Assembly: GCA_035610365.1 (NCBI GenBank)
Contig: CM069435.1
Span: forward strand, 84,291,389 to 84,355,388
Source of the DNA: Aquatica leii
Lineage: Eukaryota > Arthropoda > Insecta > Coleoptera > Lampyridae
DNA length: 64,000 bases
Direction: 5' to 3'
Below the pieces are notes generated by a model that was not told the DNA's origin, ran no database searches, and was given only the letters and a program-made list of their open reading frames with translations. This document shows positions 21,115 through 33,309 of this stretch, one piece after another (the first letter of the stretch is position 1; every line of letters begins with the position of its first letter). Both the position numbers and the translations under genes were made by a program.

Positions 21115-22499
21115 CTAAAAATAAATAAAATGCAATCTTTTTTTTGTCAGAGAAATAAAATGCATGTATAGACACCAGGTATTTTAAATAAAAATACACG
21201 TAAACCAAAAAACAAGATCTTTTATACTAGGCTATAGAAAAAAGTTAAAGATAAAAAATACTAATCTTTTATTCTCGCCACAAAAGTGGATTCCCATAGT
21301 ATATGTAGAAACGTCGCAGCATTCAATCGTAATGATTAAAATATACAAAATCCATAAAAAACAAAACTTTTAGAAGCAGCACCATCAAGCCCACACAAAT
21401 CTCTTAAATCAAAAAAATAGTAGATAAAGACGCGTCTAACCAATGTCTAAGACCAGATACAACATTAGGATCCATGACATAGATTAAAAACTATTATCTT
21501 GTAATTTGCATTTGCAATTGACGTAAAGTAAGCAAGCAAAAAAACAAAAACGGATTAGAAAATTATCACACAAAACATGCATGATTATACCAATAAAACA
21601 ATCAGAATCAACAGTATAATAACTCAGTGTGTAAGAAAATAAGATACGCCCGAGATATGTATGTAAATCTGCGTACCTCTGCACCCTAACGGACATTCAA
21701 GATTATCGCAGATACCACTTGGTAAAATGGAAAGTAAAATATTTATGCAAATGTTCCACATTAAAAAGTTTTAACTTGAATCAATAAAAACTAAAACGTG
21801 TATTAGTTATAAAATTTAATTAATCGTCGTAGTAATGCAAGAACTACTAAGTGCGATGACCGTATAAATGACAGGATGTGCACGCGATTATCGTTTACTA
21901 TCAAATACAAATTCTTTTACTCTTTGATAATTAACTTTCAAATTAAATACCATTTCAAAATTTATTTTAAAGTAATACCTAAATTATAAGATACAAAAAC
22001 CATGCGAATTGTTCAAAGTTGAGAAATCTTGGGAAAAATCTCTTTGAGTTACTTTCATCATTGTTCGAGTGCAACGATTTATTAGTATATTTGTGGTTTT
22101 AATTTACTTTCTTTATATTTTACGGTTTACAGTTTTTATGTAATACGTTTTATTACTAAAAATGTAATAATATAAAATCGTAAGGATCAATATCTTTCTG
22201 ACAAAATGATTTTCAAAAATTATGTCAAAAAATATACATATACCTACCGATATACTTATAACAATTACTTATTCATAAACATTGTTGTGCTCATAGCCAG
22301 ATACAATTGATACCAATTGATAATATATAATTAGCAAATATAAAAGTAATTCAAACCCTACTTTTTTCAAATTTGTTTGTTTATCCAATATCAGAAAGAT
22401 TACACAAAAAACAAAAAACTTGTAAAATCAAATTAAAACATATTTAACAAAAGATAATATCAATAACAATATATAATTACACATACAAATAATATGAGA
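21115..22499. other. AT-rich, probably intronic, nothing recognised
   Basis: Between the calpain exon and a LINE. A 70-codon minus ORF at 21484-21696 resembles nothing and lacks splice context. Confidence 0.4.
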
Positions 22500-23900
22500 T
22501 TCATCTTCTTCTTCTTCACTTCAAGGTATAGGCTTTAGCCTGTTCCGTATTTATTAAAGTCATTTTTTCCTAGGTCTACTTATATCTCGGTTTCCTCGTG
22601 GTCTATTTTTTATTACTTGTTTAGGTATTCTGGCGTTTTCCATCCTTTTAATATGTTGTTTTTATTTTGTTCATAGAGTATATGTTCAGTTCGGTTTTTT
22701 TGTCCTTATTTCTTATTTGTTCTGTTTGGTTGCAACATTTAGTTCTTCTTAAAAATTCTATTTTTTATGTTTGTATTTATTGTTTTTTGTCAATGTCCAA
22801 GTTTCGCTACCGTAAGTTAGGACATGTGTTGCAATTACTTTATATAATTTGATTTTAGTTGCTTTCCTCGTCTTGTTACTTAGTACTCTGTGTATGGTCC
22901 ACAATTTTTTTTGAAATCTATTCAGTTTTATGTTTATGTTCATACCCGCAGATTATATCGCACCATAGAAAATTAAAATGGGATACTTGTTCTATGGATT
23001 GGTTATCTATATTTATCTTAGAACGTATTGGATTCTTTCCTTCTTGGTTGATATTCTCAGTTTGTACACTTCACATATTTGGCTCAATCGGAAATCTGTG
23101 GATCTTCTTCAGTTTTTTGTAAAATCATTTGGTCATCTGCAAATAATAATGTGTTAATAAATTGATTGGATAGTCACACTTTGATTCCAAGGCCGCCGTA
23201 TTTGATAAGTTCTATAGTTATTTCATCTGGATCTGCACCTTTTCTATTTTTCATATGATTCAACGCTTCTTTTTAGTTCGTTTAATGTTGTTTTATCTTC
23301 GTTGTATTGTTCTGTTTTGGATTTAATTGCATTTGTTCATTTTCTAGATTTTCATCAGTTGTTTTTTTTTTCATCTTCCTCTGTCCAAAGATTTTGGTAA
23401 TGCTGAATCCATTTATCTTTATCTATTATATGTAATCGCGTTGTATCTTTCTGTTGTTTTTTAAAATATTTCATTAATATGTATGCTATTTCTTGTGTAC
23501 CGCGGAGATCTGCTTCTATAGAAGCCAAGATTTTTGATAAGCTTTAGTTACTACTTCTTTAAAATAGTTGTGTGCTTCCATGTATTTTGATCTGCTTTCT
23601 GCTGAGTTACGTTGTAGCTAGGCTATATTAGCATCATTTTGTTAACAGCTTTTTTTATTTCATCGTTCCATATCTTGAGACCATCTTTCTTTCTAAGTTT
23701 GTTCTTCCTACAGCTTCTGCTGCAGCCTTATTTATACAGTTTTGCATTATTGTTGAGCGTTGCAAGATTAGTTGAGTGTTTTTCTAGATATCTTAATATC
23801 TCCGTTGATAAAGGTATTTGATACTGTCGTCTTGTAATAAATAGACTTAGACGCTTCATCATTTGATTTGTTTTTGCTCTGATTCATTTTTGTTATCTAT
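22500..23900 (-). pseudogene. Non-LTR retrotransposon ORF2 fragment, heavily decayed
   Basis: Minus-strand LINE ruin. From the right (5'): a linker with KDGLKIWNDEIKKAVNKMM; then ELIKYGGLGIKV-like and LLFADDQMILQKTEEDPQI, which keeps a F-ADD catalytic box; then IEQVSHFNFL, LNRFQKKLWTIHRVLSNKTR and THVLTYGSETWTLTKNNK; and finally NRPRGNRDISRPRKK. The tail ends in a GAAGAAGAAGAAGATGAA-like stretch at the left edge. Most of the RT palm before the ADD box is deleted. It resembles the LINE families of many arthropods with a YGSETWTLT motif; clade not assigned. Confidence 0.65.
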
Positions 23901-25057
23901 GCTATTTTAGCTACAGCTAAAAAATAGTAAGAACTTACGTCACTATCTCCGTGAACTCTGAGATTGTACCAAAAATTCAAGTTTTTCGTTTATAATAACG
24001 TCTTAGTCCTTTTGCGTTCCAAGTATACCTTGTAGATGTTCTTCTTCCTAAGAAAGCTATTTGTAACTTTTAGTTGATTCTGTGTTGTAAGTTGTCGTAA
24101 TGCATGGCCATTATTATTAAGTGGCTACTCCAACTACTCCTGCTAACGGTCTATTTTGCAATTAAGCCTTTAAATATAATTACAAGATCACTCTTTGACT
24201 AGTCACTTTGTTTACATATTTTTGAAATTCTTCATAAAATAATTCAGTGTCTTCTGTCTTAATAATTAAATAAATCACCATGCCTTTTCTCAACAAGATC
24301 AAAAGTATTTTTCAAACAAAAACGTATCAAAATAAAAGAACATAAAAATTTAGGTTCAGTGCTGTAGTGTTTTCATATATTGCAGCAATTAGAATACTGA
24401 ACTGAGTATTCGTAAACAGTTCAATGCTAAAACCAAGGAAATTCTATAAAAGAAATGCTAAATGACAACTTTGTGAGTTATTATCAACGTGTATTGTACA
24501 AACCGTTTTGAGATTGCTTTCCAATAAGTTTAGTAATTCAGCAATCTGAGGTAAAATTAAAAACTACCAATAAACTTAAAAAAATAACAACATTGCTTAT
24601 TGTTCAACTGAATGAATGAAAACGAATTGATACCATAGTTGATTTTAGGCGGAAACAATGGAATAAAAAAGTTATTTAAAAAAAAACTTTTTAATTACTT
24701 TTAAGATTGGCAACAAGATATAAAATATTTAAACATATGACTAATCTAAAAAAATTGTAATAAAAGTAATTATAAAATTTAAGCATATATGTAATCTAAA
24801 ATCTGATAAGTATTTTTACATTTATAAGAACAACCCAAGACATTCACTAGAAAAAGGGAAGAAAAAAAACATCTAAAGGAGACTTGGAAAATGGTGGGCT
24901 CAAATGCAATTTTCTCAGTTTTCATATTGGTTTTCCAGCAATGTTGACACAAATAAGAATACAACTAAATAATTTAACCTTTTAATTAATGCTTTAATCA
25001 AAATTTAAAAATGAAAATGTTGGATTTGTTGAAAAAAAAATCCGTGGATTTATTTAC
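23901..25057. other. AT-rich spacer, nothing recognised
   Basis: No coding signal beyond a 61-codon ORF at 24779-24964 without support. Probably intronic if the 25058-25107 exon is real. Confidence 0.4.
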
Positions 25058-25107
25058 CCCAGGTAATTGGGTTAATGGTGACACGGCTACTATTGCCCCG
25101 ACAGCTT
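25058..25107 (-). CDS. Possible upstream exon of the calpain gene
   Basis: A 50-nt minus-strand segment between an acceptor (TTTACTTTAG) and a donor (GTAAAT). Of its three frames one has a stop; the frame that ends on a codon boundary reads AVGAIVAVSPLTQLPG and would join the phase-0 calpain exon at 20974-21114 without a shift. The Gly/Ala-rich hydrophobic text suits a calpain N-terminal leader, but it is too short to be sure. The plus strand also has splice sites (CCCCAG then GTAAAT) around 25063-25112 and reads NWVNGDTATIAPTASK, so orientation is uncertain. Confidence 0.35.
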
Positions 25108-25126
25108 CTAAAGTAAATACTTTCTT

Positions 25127-25274
25127 TTCTATATTTCGACATAAGAATTAGCAATTCTCACACTAAAATCCGTGTAAGAATTATCAAATTCTTATACGAA
25201 TTTTAGTAACGTTAGTTTTTTCAAAGTTGATATCTCTGCATCGTAAGTTGACGTTACATGAAAAAGAAATCAAA
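25127..25274 (+). repeat. Direct repeat, copy 1
   Basis: About 150 bp, repeated at 25661-25809 with roughly 90% identity. Shared blocks: AAAATCCGTGTAAGAATTA, GTTAGTTTTTTCAAAGTTG, TGCATCGTAAGTTGACGTT and ACATGAAAAAGAAATCAAA. Confidence 0.8.
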
Positions 25275-25508
25275 ATCATGATGACTTAACAATTAAAATT
25301 AAATGTTGATGCCAAGATAAAATAAAGACATCTTATCAATTTAAAGTTATTTGCTTATAAAGGTATGAAGAGATCATTTCGTATGAGATTTTAGGTTAAC
25401 ACATAAACTTCAATATGTCAAAGTGTAAGTGTTGCCAATTCAAAAAAATATTGAAGTTTCCCAATGTTGTTTTAAAATTAAGATTATACAGCAAATATTA
25501 AAATTGAA

Positions 25509-25672
25509 TCAAAATAGAAAAAATAGTATAAAACACACGTCATAGAAAACGTTTCAATCACTCTACCGCTTCATAAACTCGCCGCTGCGAGGCTCGTGTA
25601 TGAAACACGGTCTTGTGATTGAAGCACGTTCATTCTGTAACTTGTATTTTAATATACTATTCTCTATTTTGA
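25509..25672. repeat. Foldback with GC-rich centre
   Basis: Outer arms TCAAAATAGAAAAAATAGTA and TACTATTCTCTATTTTGA, inner stem AACGTTTCAATCAC against GTGATTGAAGCACGTT, and a GC-rich loop ACTCGCCGCTGCGAGGCTCG. The right arm overlaps the start of direct repeat copy 2. Confidence 0.65.
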
Positions 25673-25809
25673 CATAATAATTAGCAATTCTTATGCTAAA
25701 ATCCGTGTAAGAATTAGCAAATTCTTACACCAATTTTCGTAATGTTAGTTTTTTCAAAGTTGGTATTTTTCTGCATCGTAAGTTGACGTTACATGAAAAA
25801 GAAATCAAA
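25661..25809 (+). repeat. Direct repeat, copy 2
   Basis: Second copy of 25127-25274, 534 bp further on; the foldback at 25509-25672 sits between the copies and touches this one. Confidence 0.8.
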
Positions 25810-26045
25810 CTTATTGTACTGCTTGACTGCTTTGCTTCAACCTCTTTTGACTACTTCTACAAATTTTAAAGGTTTTAGAAACTCTTCTAATACCCCTGCC
25901 ACTTCTTGCAGAGATTATGGTTGTTGTTAGTTAAAAGTAGTCCAAGACGCTTTTCCATTGTTCTGTAATAATTTTGTAGTATCTGTAATATTGCAACACT
26001 TATATACTTCCGTAAAAATACATACTCAAATAAAATGCTGTATGT

Positions 26046-27923
26046 TTTTGATAATTGTTGAGCCATTCGGCCTTACAATGGATTACGTTACCCTTACACC
26101 TTTTCCCTTTACATAATAATATAATACATACAAAAATTTATAAAACTAAAATAACTTTCTCCAATAAATTATTCCAATCACCATCTTACTATTCTATTTC
26201 GTTTGACCTAACCCTCCCCTCGTTTCCTTCTTTCTTTTACTGCTTTCATCTAATCCAATCCCTCCCCTTCTCCCCAAGCAAAGCCTTCCTCCCCTCATTT
26301 CTTCCCTTAGCTCATCACACTCCTCACTCAAGTGCTCTATGTCCTCCCATCCCTCCCCACATAATCTACATCTCCTCATTACATCCTTATTCCAATACTT
26401 ATTTAAATTCTCCTCATTTCCACATCTAAACCTGGCTATAAGCCGTTTCTCTTCTAAGCTCCTCCTCCCCATCAGATACTTAGGAACCCCCCTGGACACT
26501 ATATTCCCATACCTTACGTTATACTTTCCTTTCCTTATCTTTCCTTCCCTCTCTTGCACCTGTGAGTATCTCTTCTTACAATCTCCTCCGTATCTAACCT
26601 CCCTTCTTCTCTTCTTCTTTCCACCTCTTCTCTTGCGAAACCTCCTCGTTGGTAGTACAGTTTCCTTTCCTCCTGCCCATATATATTTTTGCTATCTTTA
26701 ACCGTCCTCCAGCAACATTGCAAAATTTTACATTCTCTCCTACCCTTCATTGTCTCTTCATAACCCATCGACCTTTTCCCTGCTTCTATTCTAATCTTCT
26801 CTAACGTCCCCTCCTCCTCTATTATGTACCCCGACGTCTCCCTGTCTAAACCTAGTATCCATTTCCAATATTTTATTTGCACCCTTTCCAATAGGTTCCA
26901 CTCTTTCCAACCCTATACCTCCACCCCGTACATCATCACACTTTTAAACAGTTTTTCGAACAGCCATCTTCTCTTCTCGATCTCCTTCCCAAACACTCGT
27001 TCCCCTAAACTCCATACCTGCCCTAATACCCCGTTACCCTTCTTTGCTAACTCCCTTATATGCGCATCATCTTTATTATCATACCTTAGCCTATATCCCA
27101 AATATGTCACTTCATTCACTGCCTCTATCTTCTGTTCTCCCCAACTTAACTCCTCCTTTTTCTTCCCTCCTCTCCCTTTTTGAAAAACTACCATCTTAGA
27201 CTTTCTCACATTTAAACCCAAATCTTTCCTTTCCAGGTAACTCTTTATCGTATTTATCATACTTTTCATCTCCAACTCATTTTTTGCCACCATCACCATA
27301 TCGTCTGCATATGCCAACACCCACACTTTAACCCCTCCCTCTATGACCACCCCACCACACTGTCCTCCCTTCAACACTTCCTCGATATCCCCTATATACA
27401 GTGCAAATAAAATAGGGCTAAGAGGACACCCCTGCCTTAACCCCTTCCTCGTCCAAAACACTTCACTAACGCTATCCCCTATTTTTACCCTATTCTTAGA
27501 CTCTTTATATATCCCTTCTAGTTTACTCACTAGTTGCTGCTCTATTCCCTTTTTCCTTAACACCCTCCATAGTTTTTCCCTATTCACATTATCAAACGCA
27601 GCTTCTATGTTCATAAAGAACGCGTATACCTTACCCCTTTTCTATCCAGCTCTCCATTCACCAACTGTTTCAATATATAAACATTGTCTATTGCCCTTCT
27701 TCCCACTCTAAATCCCATCTGCCAATCTGGTAATAGACTGTTTTCTTCCACTTCCTTTTCCAACCTCCTTTGTATAATCATGGCATACAATTTATAACTT
27801 ACATTAGTGACACTAATCCCTCTATAGTTCTTTACCTCCTTTCTATCCCGTCCTTTATAAACCGGAAGAATTAAACTTTCTTTCCAACTCCCTGGCAATT
27901 CCTCCCCTTTCCATATTATATTA
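26046..27923 (-). mobile_element. 5'-truncated LINE with a 14-bp target duplication
   Basis: AAAATGCTGTATGT occurs on both sides, at 26032-26045 and 27924-27937, as expected for target-primed reverse transcription. The element reads right to left; its 5' part (endonuclease and the beginning of RT) is absent, and it ends at the left with CAATTATCAAAA. Its plus strand is strongly pyrimidine-rich, so several long plus-strand ORFs here are shadows. Clade not assigned. Confidence 0.85.
26194..27898 (-). pseudogene. LINE reverse transcriptase with C-terminal zinc knuckle
   Basis: Starts inside the RT: LILPVYKGRDRKEVKNYRGI and LPDWQMGFRVGRRAIDNVY (27898-27611). After a 1-base frameshift in a G run near 27630 it continues with MNIEAAFDNVNREKLWRVL, GLRQGCPLSPILFALYIGDI and an intact VLAYADDMVMVAKNELEMK box (27614-26913). 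A stop and a shift lead to 26891-26535 and then 26559-26194, which carries a CCHC-like knuckle (CRLCGEGWEDIEHLSEEC) near the end. The catalytic Asp pair is intact, but the gene lacks its 5' third and has at least three frame breaks. Confidence 0.8.
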
Positions 27924-27937
27924 AAAATGCTGTATGT

Positions 27938-28339
27938 GAGCGTGCTTGGGGTTTACATTGTTTCGGTGTTACCGTAAATCGGTGAGACTTTGACTTCCAG
28001 CGGTTGCTTTGATCAACCTTTTTTTATTTTAAATTTCGTGCTATTCATGGTCAGTAGGTAGAGTAGTAGATTGCAAACGCCACTAGATAGCTGCGCTGAT
28101 ACCTTGAGCTTTATTTTTGCTCATTTTTATTTCTGTAGTGTTGGTGTTGTTTTGATGGTGATGTGTGCGCTAATAAATTACTTAAAAAGTGAGGTCTGCA
28201 AAATTTGTGGTACGTAGCATTTATGTGTATTCTTATGGTTCTCAATCAAACTGTTATCAAAAACTACATGTTTTCGGACCATAGTTCTAGAAATAAATTC
28301 TAAAAAAAACATACATGTAAAGTGTTAGGGTTAGATTTT
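27938..28339. other. Spacer, nothing recognised
   Basis: Contains no credible ORF; it may hold the 5' end of the following pogo-like element, but no inverted repeat was found. Confidence 0.4.
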
Positions 28340-29420
28340 TCTCGGCGGGGTGTTGTTGATCAAAATATTAAAGTGATTTTGATCAAAAAACGGAAAAGAT
28401 GTTGTTGAACGCCATGTTAAAAATAATGTGCCAGATGACAATTGGGTGAACTCATTTCTCAAACAACACAAAGATGTTTTGGCTAAACGTTGGGCAGCGA
28501 ATATTAAAAGATCCAAAGCCGAACTAACACAAGAAATTATTAGAAATTTAGGGGAAGTGCTACAAAAAGTTCCACCGAGTCATGTTTTTAAATATGACGA
28601 AAGCAATTTGTTAGATAATCTGTGAAAATCCAAAGCTATTTTTCGAAGAGGTGTAAAATATCCAGAAAGGGTGATAAATTTGTCAAAGTCTGCGACTTTC
28701 ATTATTGTTTCATCATGGTCCATTCGTTATTTATAAAAAAGAAAATCTATGGAACACGTAGACAGAAAGTGGACTCAAAAAAAAGCTTCGGTGTTCTGAA
28801 CCTTGTTTTAGTAGCAGTATTTGTTTTTTAAAGACTCAAGATGAATGGATTGATGCAGAGATTTATCAAACTGGTTTGAATCAAACTTTTAGCCACATGC
28901 TCGACGTATGAATGAAAAAAAAAGTTTTAATCGGCATAAATCTCGTTTCACATTTAAGAGCAAAAGTCTTAAAAAAAGCGATGAAAATGATGTAGCATTT
29001 GTGTGCTTACCACCAAACAAAACACATTTGCTACAACCTAGAAGTTGCCTTTTTTAAGCCGTTGAAAAAAGTTTGGAAAACGTGCTGTTTCAATGGAAAG
29101 TTGAAAATCTAAAAGGGGGCGATGTACCAAAAGAGATATTTCCTAAACTTCTTAAACAAACTTTGCAAAACATAGACGCTGTTGTAAGTAAACACCCAAA
29201 GTCTTTGAGTTACTCTGGAGACATGGAAAATTTGTTAAAAAGCAGAGAGAAAGTGGGCAAGCACCATAAAAAGAAAATAAAAAACGGAAGAAACTAAACG
29301 ATGCACCTAGCAAAAGCATCGCAGCTGCTACCTTTTTTGGAACTTCCTATTGATTTGCCGGCTTAAAAAAAAGCGCCACGTTTCTTTGTCCGAAGGAATA
29401 ATGGTAAAGCGAATGAAATC
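28340..29420 (+). pseudogene. pogo-like (DDE superfamily) transposase, decayed
   Basis: Plus-strand remains: DDNWVNSFLKQHKDVLAKRW, then SHVFKYDESNL with the first catalytic Asp (28428-28625), RRGVKYPERVINLSKSATFI (to about 28700), and FVCLPPNKTHLLQP near 29010, the usual stretch before the third catalytic residue. A C-terminal region with LENVLFQWKVENLKGGDVPK follows (29073-29297). The centre, including the GDN-type second Asp, is unreadable. Many stops and frameshifts. Terminal inverted repeats not found. Confidence 0.7.
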
Positions 29421-30649
29421 TTGAAAAATAACTTTTAAATATTTAGATTTCTGGATAAAAAAAGATATTATCTGTTTACTTCAAAAACCAAAAAAAGAGA
29501 GAACCGAAAATAAGCCCAAGTATAGATTCCAAACTAAAATTGATAAAGAACATTAGGTAGCTTAGTTATATGATTCAAAAATATATTTTTATGTTAACTA
29601 TCGTTGTTGTAATTAAGTTTATTATTTTGTTAACTTTTTTTTAAATTAAAACTTTCTTAATAATATTTAAGTTTCTTATTCCTGCGATCAATGTTTCCCT
29701 CTTGTTCAAGTTCACCCCAAATTCTAAAGATATAATTTTTCAAAAACTGCTTGGTCAATTTTGACGGGGGTGAAATGGACTACTTATATGCGTACCTACT
29801 GTTTTTCATACCATAAAATATAAAACTAAATGTTCTTTACGAAAAAAACTATAAACTTAAGGATACAAAAAAATCTTAAATGCCAAGAGGAAATTTAAGA
29901 TCCATACTGCAAATCTTACCTACACATCTCCAGACTATTTATAACCGCTTAGAATAAAAAAAACCAAAGGAATATAGATAAATATGACAAAAAAGAGCCA
30001 TTATCGCATTAAGTTTAACAACCTTTCAAAACTATGTAAGAGAAAACAATGAACGAAACTTTTCGTCAAAATATAGATACGATATTAGGCAAAAAATTAT
30101 CCTGGAAGAAACACTTCAAGCAGCTCTGCAACAAATGGCATTAAAGTCACAAGTTTGTTAAGCAATACAATCATCAGAAGAGTAAGTGCATCCAAAAGTG
30201 TGTGTAAAGCGAAGTGATACAGTTTCTGAGTAAAGATATACAGATATCACTACTTTAATGCTTATGCAAAAAGTTATAAAAATTCGAGTTAGTTATGGCG
30301 CAAAAATCAGAAATAGTGACAGTGAACCTTACCAAGTCAACAGTAGTAGCTTCCTCGAGAAGAATGAATTTTCAGAAATTGACGAAATTTCAATTGTGAA
30401 TGAATAAACTAAAAAAAGTAATAATGCATAACTACAAGCTCGCTTATTCATGTTTTTCTCAATGCATTGTTCTACTCCTACGACTACCAAAATCGGGGGG
30501 TACTGAAGAACTGAGTTTTTTAAAACTAAGAATTATTATAAAGTATGCGTGTTATAAACTATTTCACAGAAGCATTTTAATCAATTGCAAGGTTAGCCAA
30601 TGAAAATCAAATTTTAAATACTATTATTACTAACTTAATTTAATAGTAG
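29421..30649. other. Spacer with a possible LINE scrap
   Basis: Near 30070-30150 the plus strand reads NIDTILGKKLSWKKHFKQLC, which looks like the LINE motif that follows the RT palm (LG..LDKKLTW..H). Too short to assign. The ORF at 30400-30603 is unsupported. Confidence 0.25.
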
Positions 30650-31311
30650 TTTTTGTGCTGCCAACATTGCAAACGTCAATATTCGTTCGTTAGTGTAGTT
30701 ACGTAATGAACGAAAAAAGCTCTAGGGTGGCAAAATCAAAACTAGGAATTCACATAAAAGTAAGTGTTCAAAGTCAATTAATATATTAGAATGAGTATGC
30801 GACAGGTGGAAAAATAATTTTAAAAATCTTAAAATTCAGTTAAAATTGAAGAAAAACGATGTTAAAGTTAATGTCAAATCTGACAGATTTAGTAATAAAT
30901 GTAGTACCAACATATTATATTTCTGTTGATTTTTTTATTTTTCAAAAAGAATGTAATTTTATGAAAGGCAACACAAAAAATAATGTACATTACTCTCGTC
31001 GAAAGAATCATAGCATAACTCACTCACATGCAACGCTCGGCCGTGCGGCCTCGCGTCGCATTAACGTTCGTTATGCTATTTCTTACTTTCGTCGTACTTT
31101 TAGTCGAAAGTAAGAAATAGCATAACGAACGTTAATGCGACGCGAGGCCGCACGGCCGAGCGTTGCATGTGAGTGAGTTATGCTATGATTCTTTTGAAGA
31201 GAGTAATGTACATTATTTTTTTTCATTTTGCCACCCTAGAGCTTTTTTTGTTCATTACGTAACTACACTAACGAACGAATATTGACGTTTGCGATGTTGG
31301 CAACACAAAAA
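30650..31311. repeat. Foldback element with 85-bp inverted ends and an inner hairpin
   Basis: The ends 30650-30735 and 31225-31311 are inverted copies with few differences (AAACGTCAATATTCGTTCGT, TAGTGTAGTTACGTAATGAA, GCTCTAGGGTGGCAAAAT). Inside is the long hairpin 30981-31215; about 240 bp between the left end and the hairpin have no counterpart on the right. No protein. It looks like a non-autonomous foldback transposon. Confidence 0.75.
30981..31215. repeat. Near-perfect hairpin, 111-bp arms, 13-nt loop
   Basis: Left arm 30981-31091, loop 31092-31104, right arm 31105-31215. By eye only two mismatches occur, both near the outer end. Each arm is itself an imperfect inverted repeat (CGAAAGAATCATAGCATAAC against GTTATGCTATTTCTTACTTT) around a GC-rich centre, GCTCGGCCGTGCGGCCTCGC. 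Confidence 0.85.
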
Positions 31312-33309
31312 GTTTTTTTTAAGATAAACACAAAAAATACAAAATTTTTTTATCTTATACGTAAAAGCTTTGTTGTGCTTTCTTGAGTTTTGATGTACTT
31401 TGCAAGCAGCATAATCAACCGGAAATTTTAATTTTTCCGGCCTAGGCCAGTAAAGTGTAGTAGAATTTTATAACTAGAAGTTGACACTAATAATAGATAT
31501 TTTTTTACGTCATCTGTCATTCTGTCAGATTTATTAACATACACCATTTTCTGTCTTATTATTTAGAATAACACTAACACCATTTATTTAAGCAAATATA
31601 ATAAATTTGCTTATATCTTACAATTGCTAAAAATAATAATACCTACTTTTATTTTCATATAAGTAAGTTAAATTGTAATGAAATCATGTAATTGTCAAAT
31701 TAATTTTTTTTTTAATGTTGTCATTACAGGTAACTGTTTTTTACAAATTTATATTATAAAAGTTAGCAGAAAATACTTTGTGTATCACACATTCTGAAAG
31801 TATTTTGAGAGTAAAATAGCACTTTCTGGGCTAGTTTTACAAATAATTATTTTTCACTAAAATATATAAAACATTATGTTCGTTACTTTTTTTAGTCGTG
31901 GAAGAAATGAGGTAAGAAATCTCTAAAACAAGACCTTGCGTGTGCTAAATAAAGCCCTTGGACCGGTCTTAGATGTCAAGACATGCTCTACTCCAGTTTC
32001 TAAATTAACAATACATTATATGACGTTGGGAACTGGAATACTTCTTATTAAAGTTTAATACGTTAACTGACTGATACACCAATAATCAGCGTAAACAACA
32101 TTATTTTTAAATCTTCCAACGTTACGTCATGCCAGTGATTGATTTAGACGAAATGAGGCAACGTGCGATAAAAGTAACGTAATATTATAATAGAAAAAAA
32201 AACATCAAAAAGCTAGGAATAAATGAAACTGTCCGGAAGATGTATCGAGTAACGGTAAATAAAACTAAAAAAAATTCAATTATTTTTAGTAGAACTACTT
32301 TATAATAATGAAAATTTTGTCGACGTTAAAAAAATAATTATGATGTATAGAAGCAAAACTAATTTTAATAAAAAAAAAGTTACACAAGATTGAGTAGTTA
32401 GAAAGAAAGTTGATTAAAAATTATATATCCTGTACCATAAAAATTAAAAGCATAAATTAATTTTAAAAAAAAGTAAAAACGTAAAACAAAAAAAAACATT
32501 TCTTTATTCAAAATAACATACAATTTTTTTTCTTTACATTACGATCAATAAAACCACTACTAATAATAATAAAAACGTCCAGATTATAAAAACAGAAGAA
32601 GAGGTTGCGTTAAGGATAATAAAACTTTATATAATTATTGCTACCACAATAAAAAGGCGTACCGTTATTGCAAAAAAACGTTAGTTAAAATGTATAAAAT
32701 TTTTAGTTATAAGCAAATTTCGTACAACGTTCATTAGTTACGTAAGTGTTTTTTTTTTTCTTCTTTTTAGTTTCTCAACTTAAATAACGTGTAATTAACG
32801 TGTATTAGACAACGCGGTTATTGTTACGTTACTTCAGCAAAATTATACCAGATGCAATTTACAGCATTAACCTAAAAAAAAGTTGCTTAATTTGACTTGT
32901 TCTCGTTACATTAGTGACTACACGCGTATAAAATAACACGATTAGTTTGTTTAAATAAACTATGCCAGTTAGGTATAAATGGTTGTTTAAAAATACGCAG
33001 TACACTGTTTAACTTCTTGCATCTATAAGCACAAAATAACCGTATCCAAACTAGTAAATATGTTTTTTCCGTGTTTAATTCATACATTTCTCGGTGTTAA
33101 GCGCACGAACTTGAAACAGTTAACATGTAAATTTTTTTTATTATAAAAATTTATAGTCGTTTCTTTGGATCATTGTAAGTTAGAAGACGCGCTGACACAC
33201 AAAGATTGAAATAAAATTAATAATGTAAATAAGATATCCCGTTACTCCCTAGAAAGAAATTTGTATTTTTATTCGGATCTTTTGTAATTAGCTTAGCTAC
33301 GATATGATT
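31312..33309. other. AT-rich spacer, nothing recognised
   Basis: Long A and T runs, no credible ORF, no repeats that I could pair. Confidence 0.5.

Noticed and set aside
22510-22525. CTTCTTCTTCTT run as an independent microsatellite
   Set aside because: It is at the 3' end of the minus-strand LINE and is best read as its tail.
26055-27711. Several plus-strand ORFs of 120 codons rich in Ser, Pro, Leu and Phe
   Set aside because: They are antisense shadows of the purine-rich LINE coding strand; RT motifs are on the minus strand.
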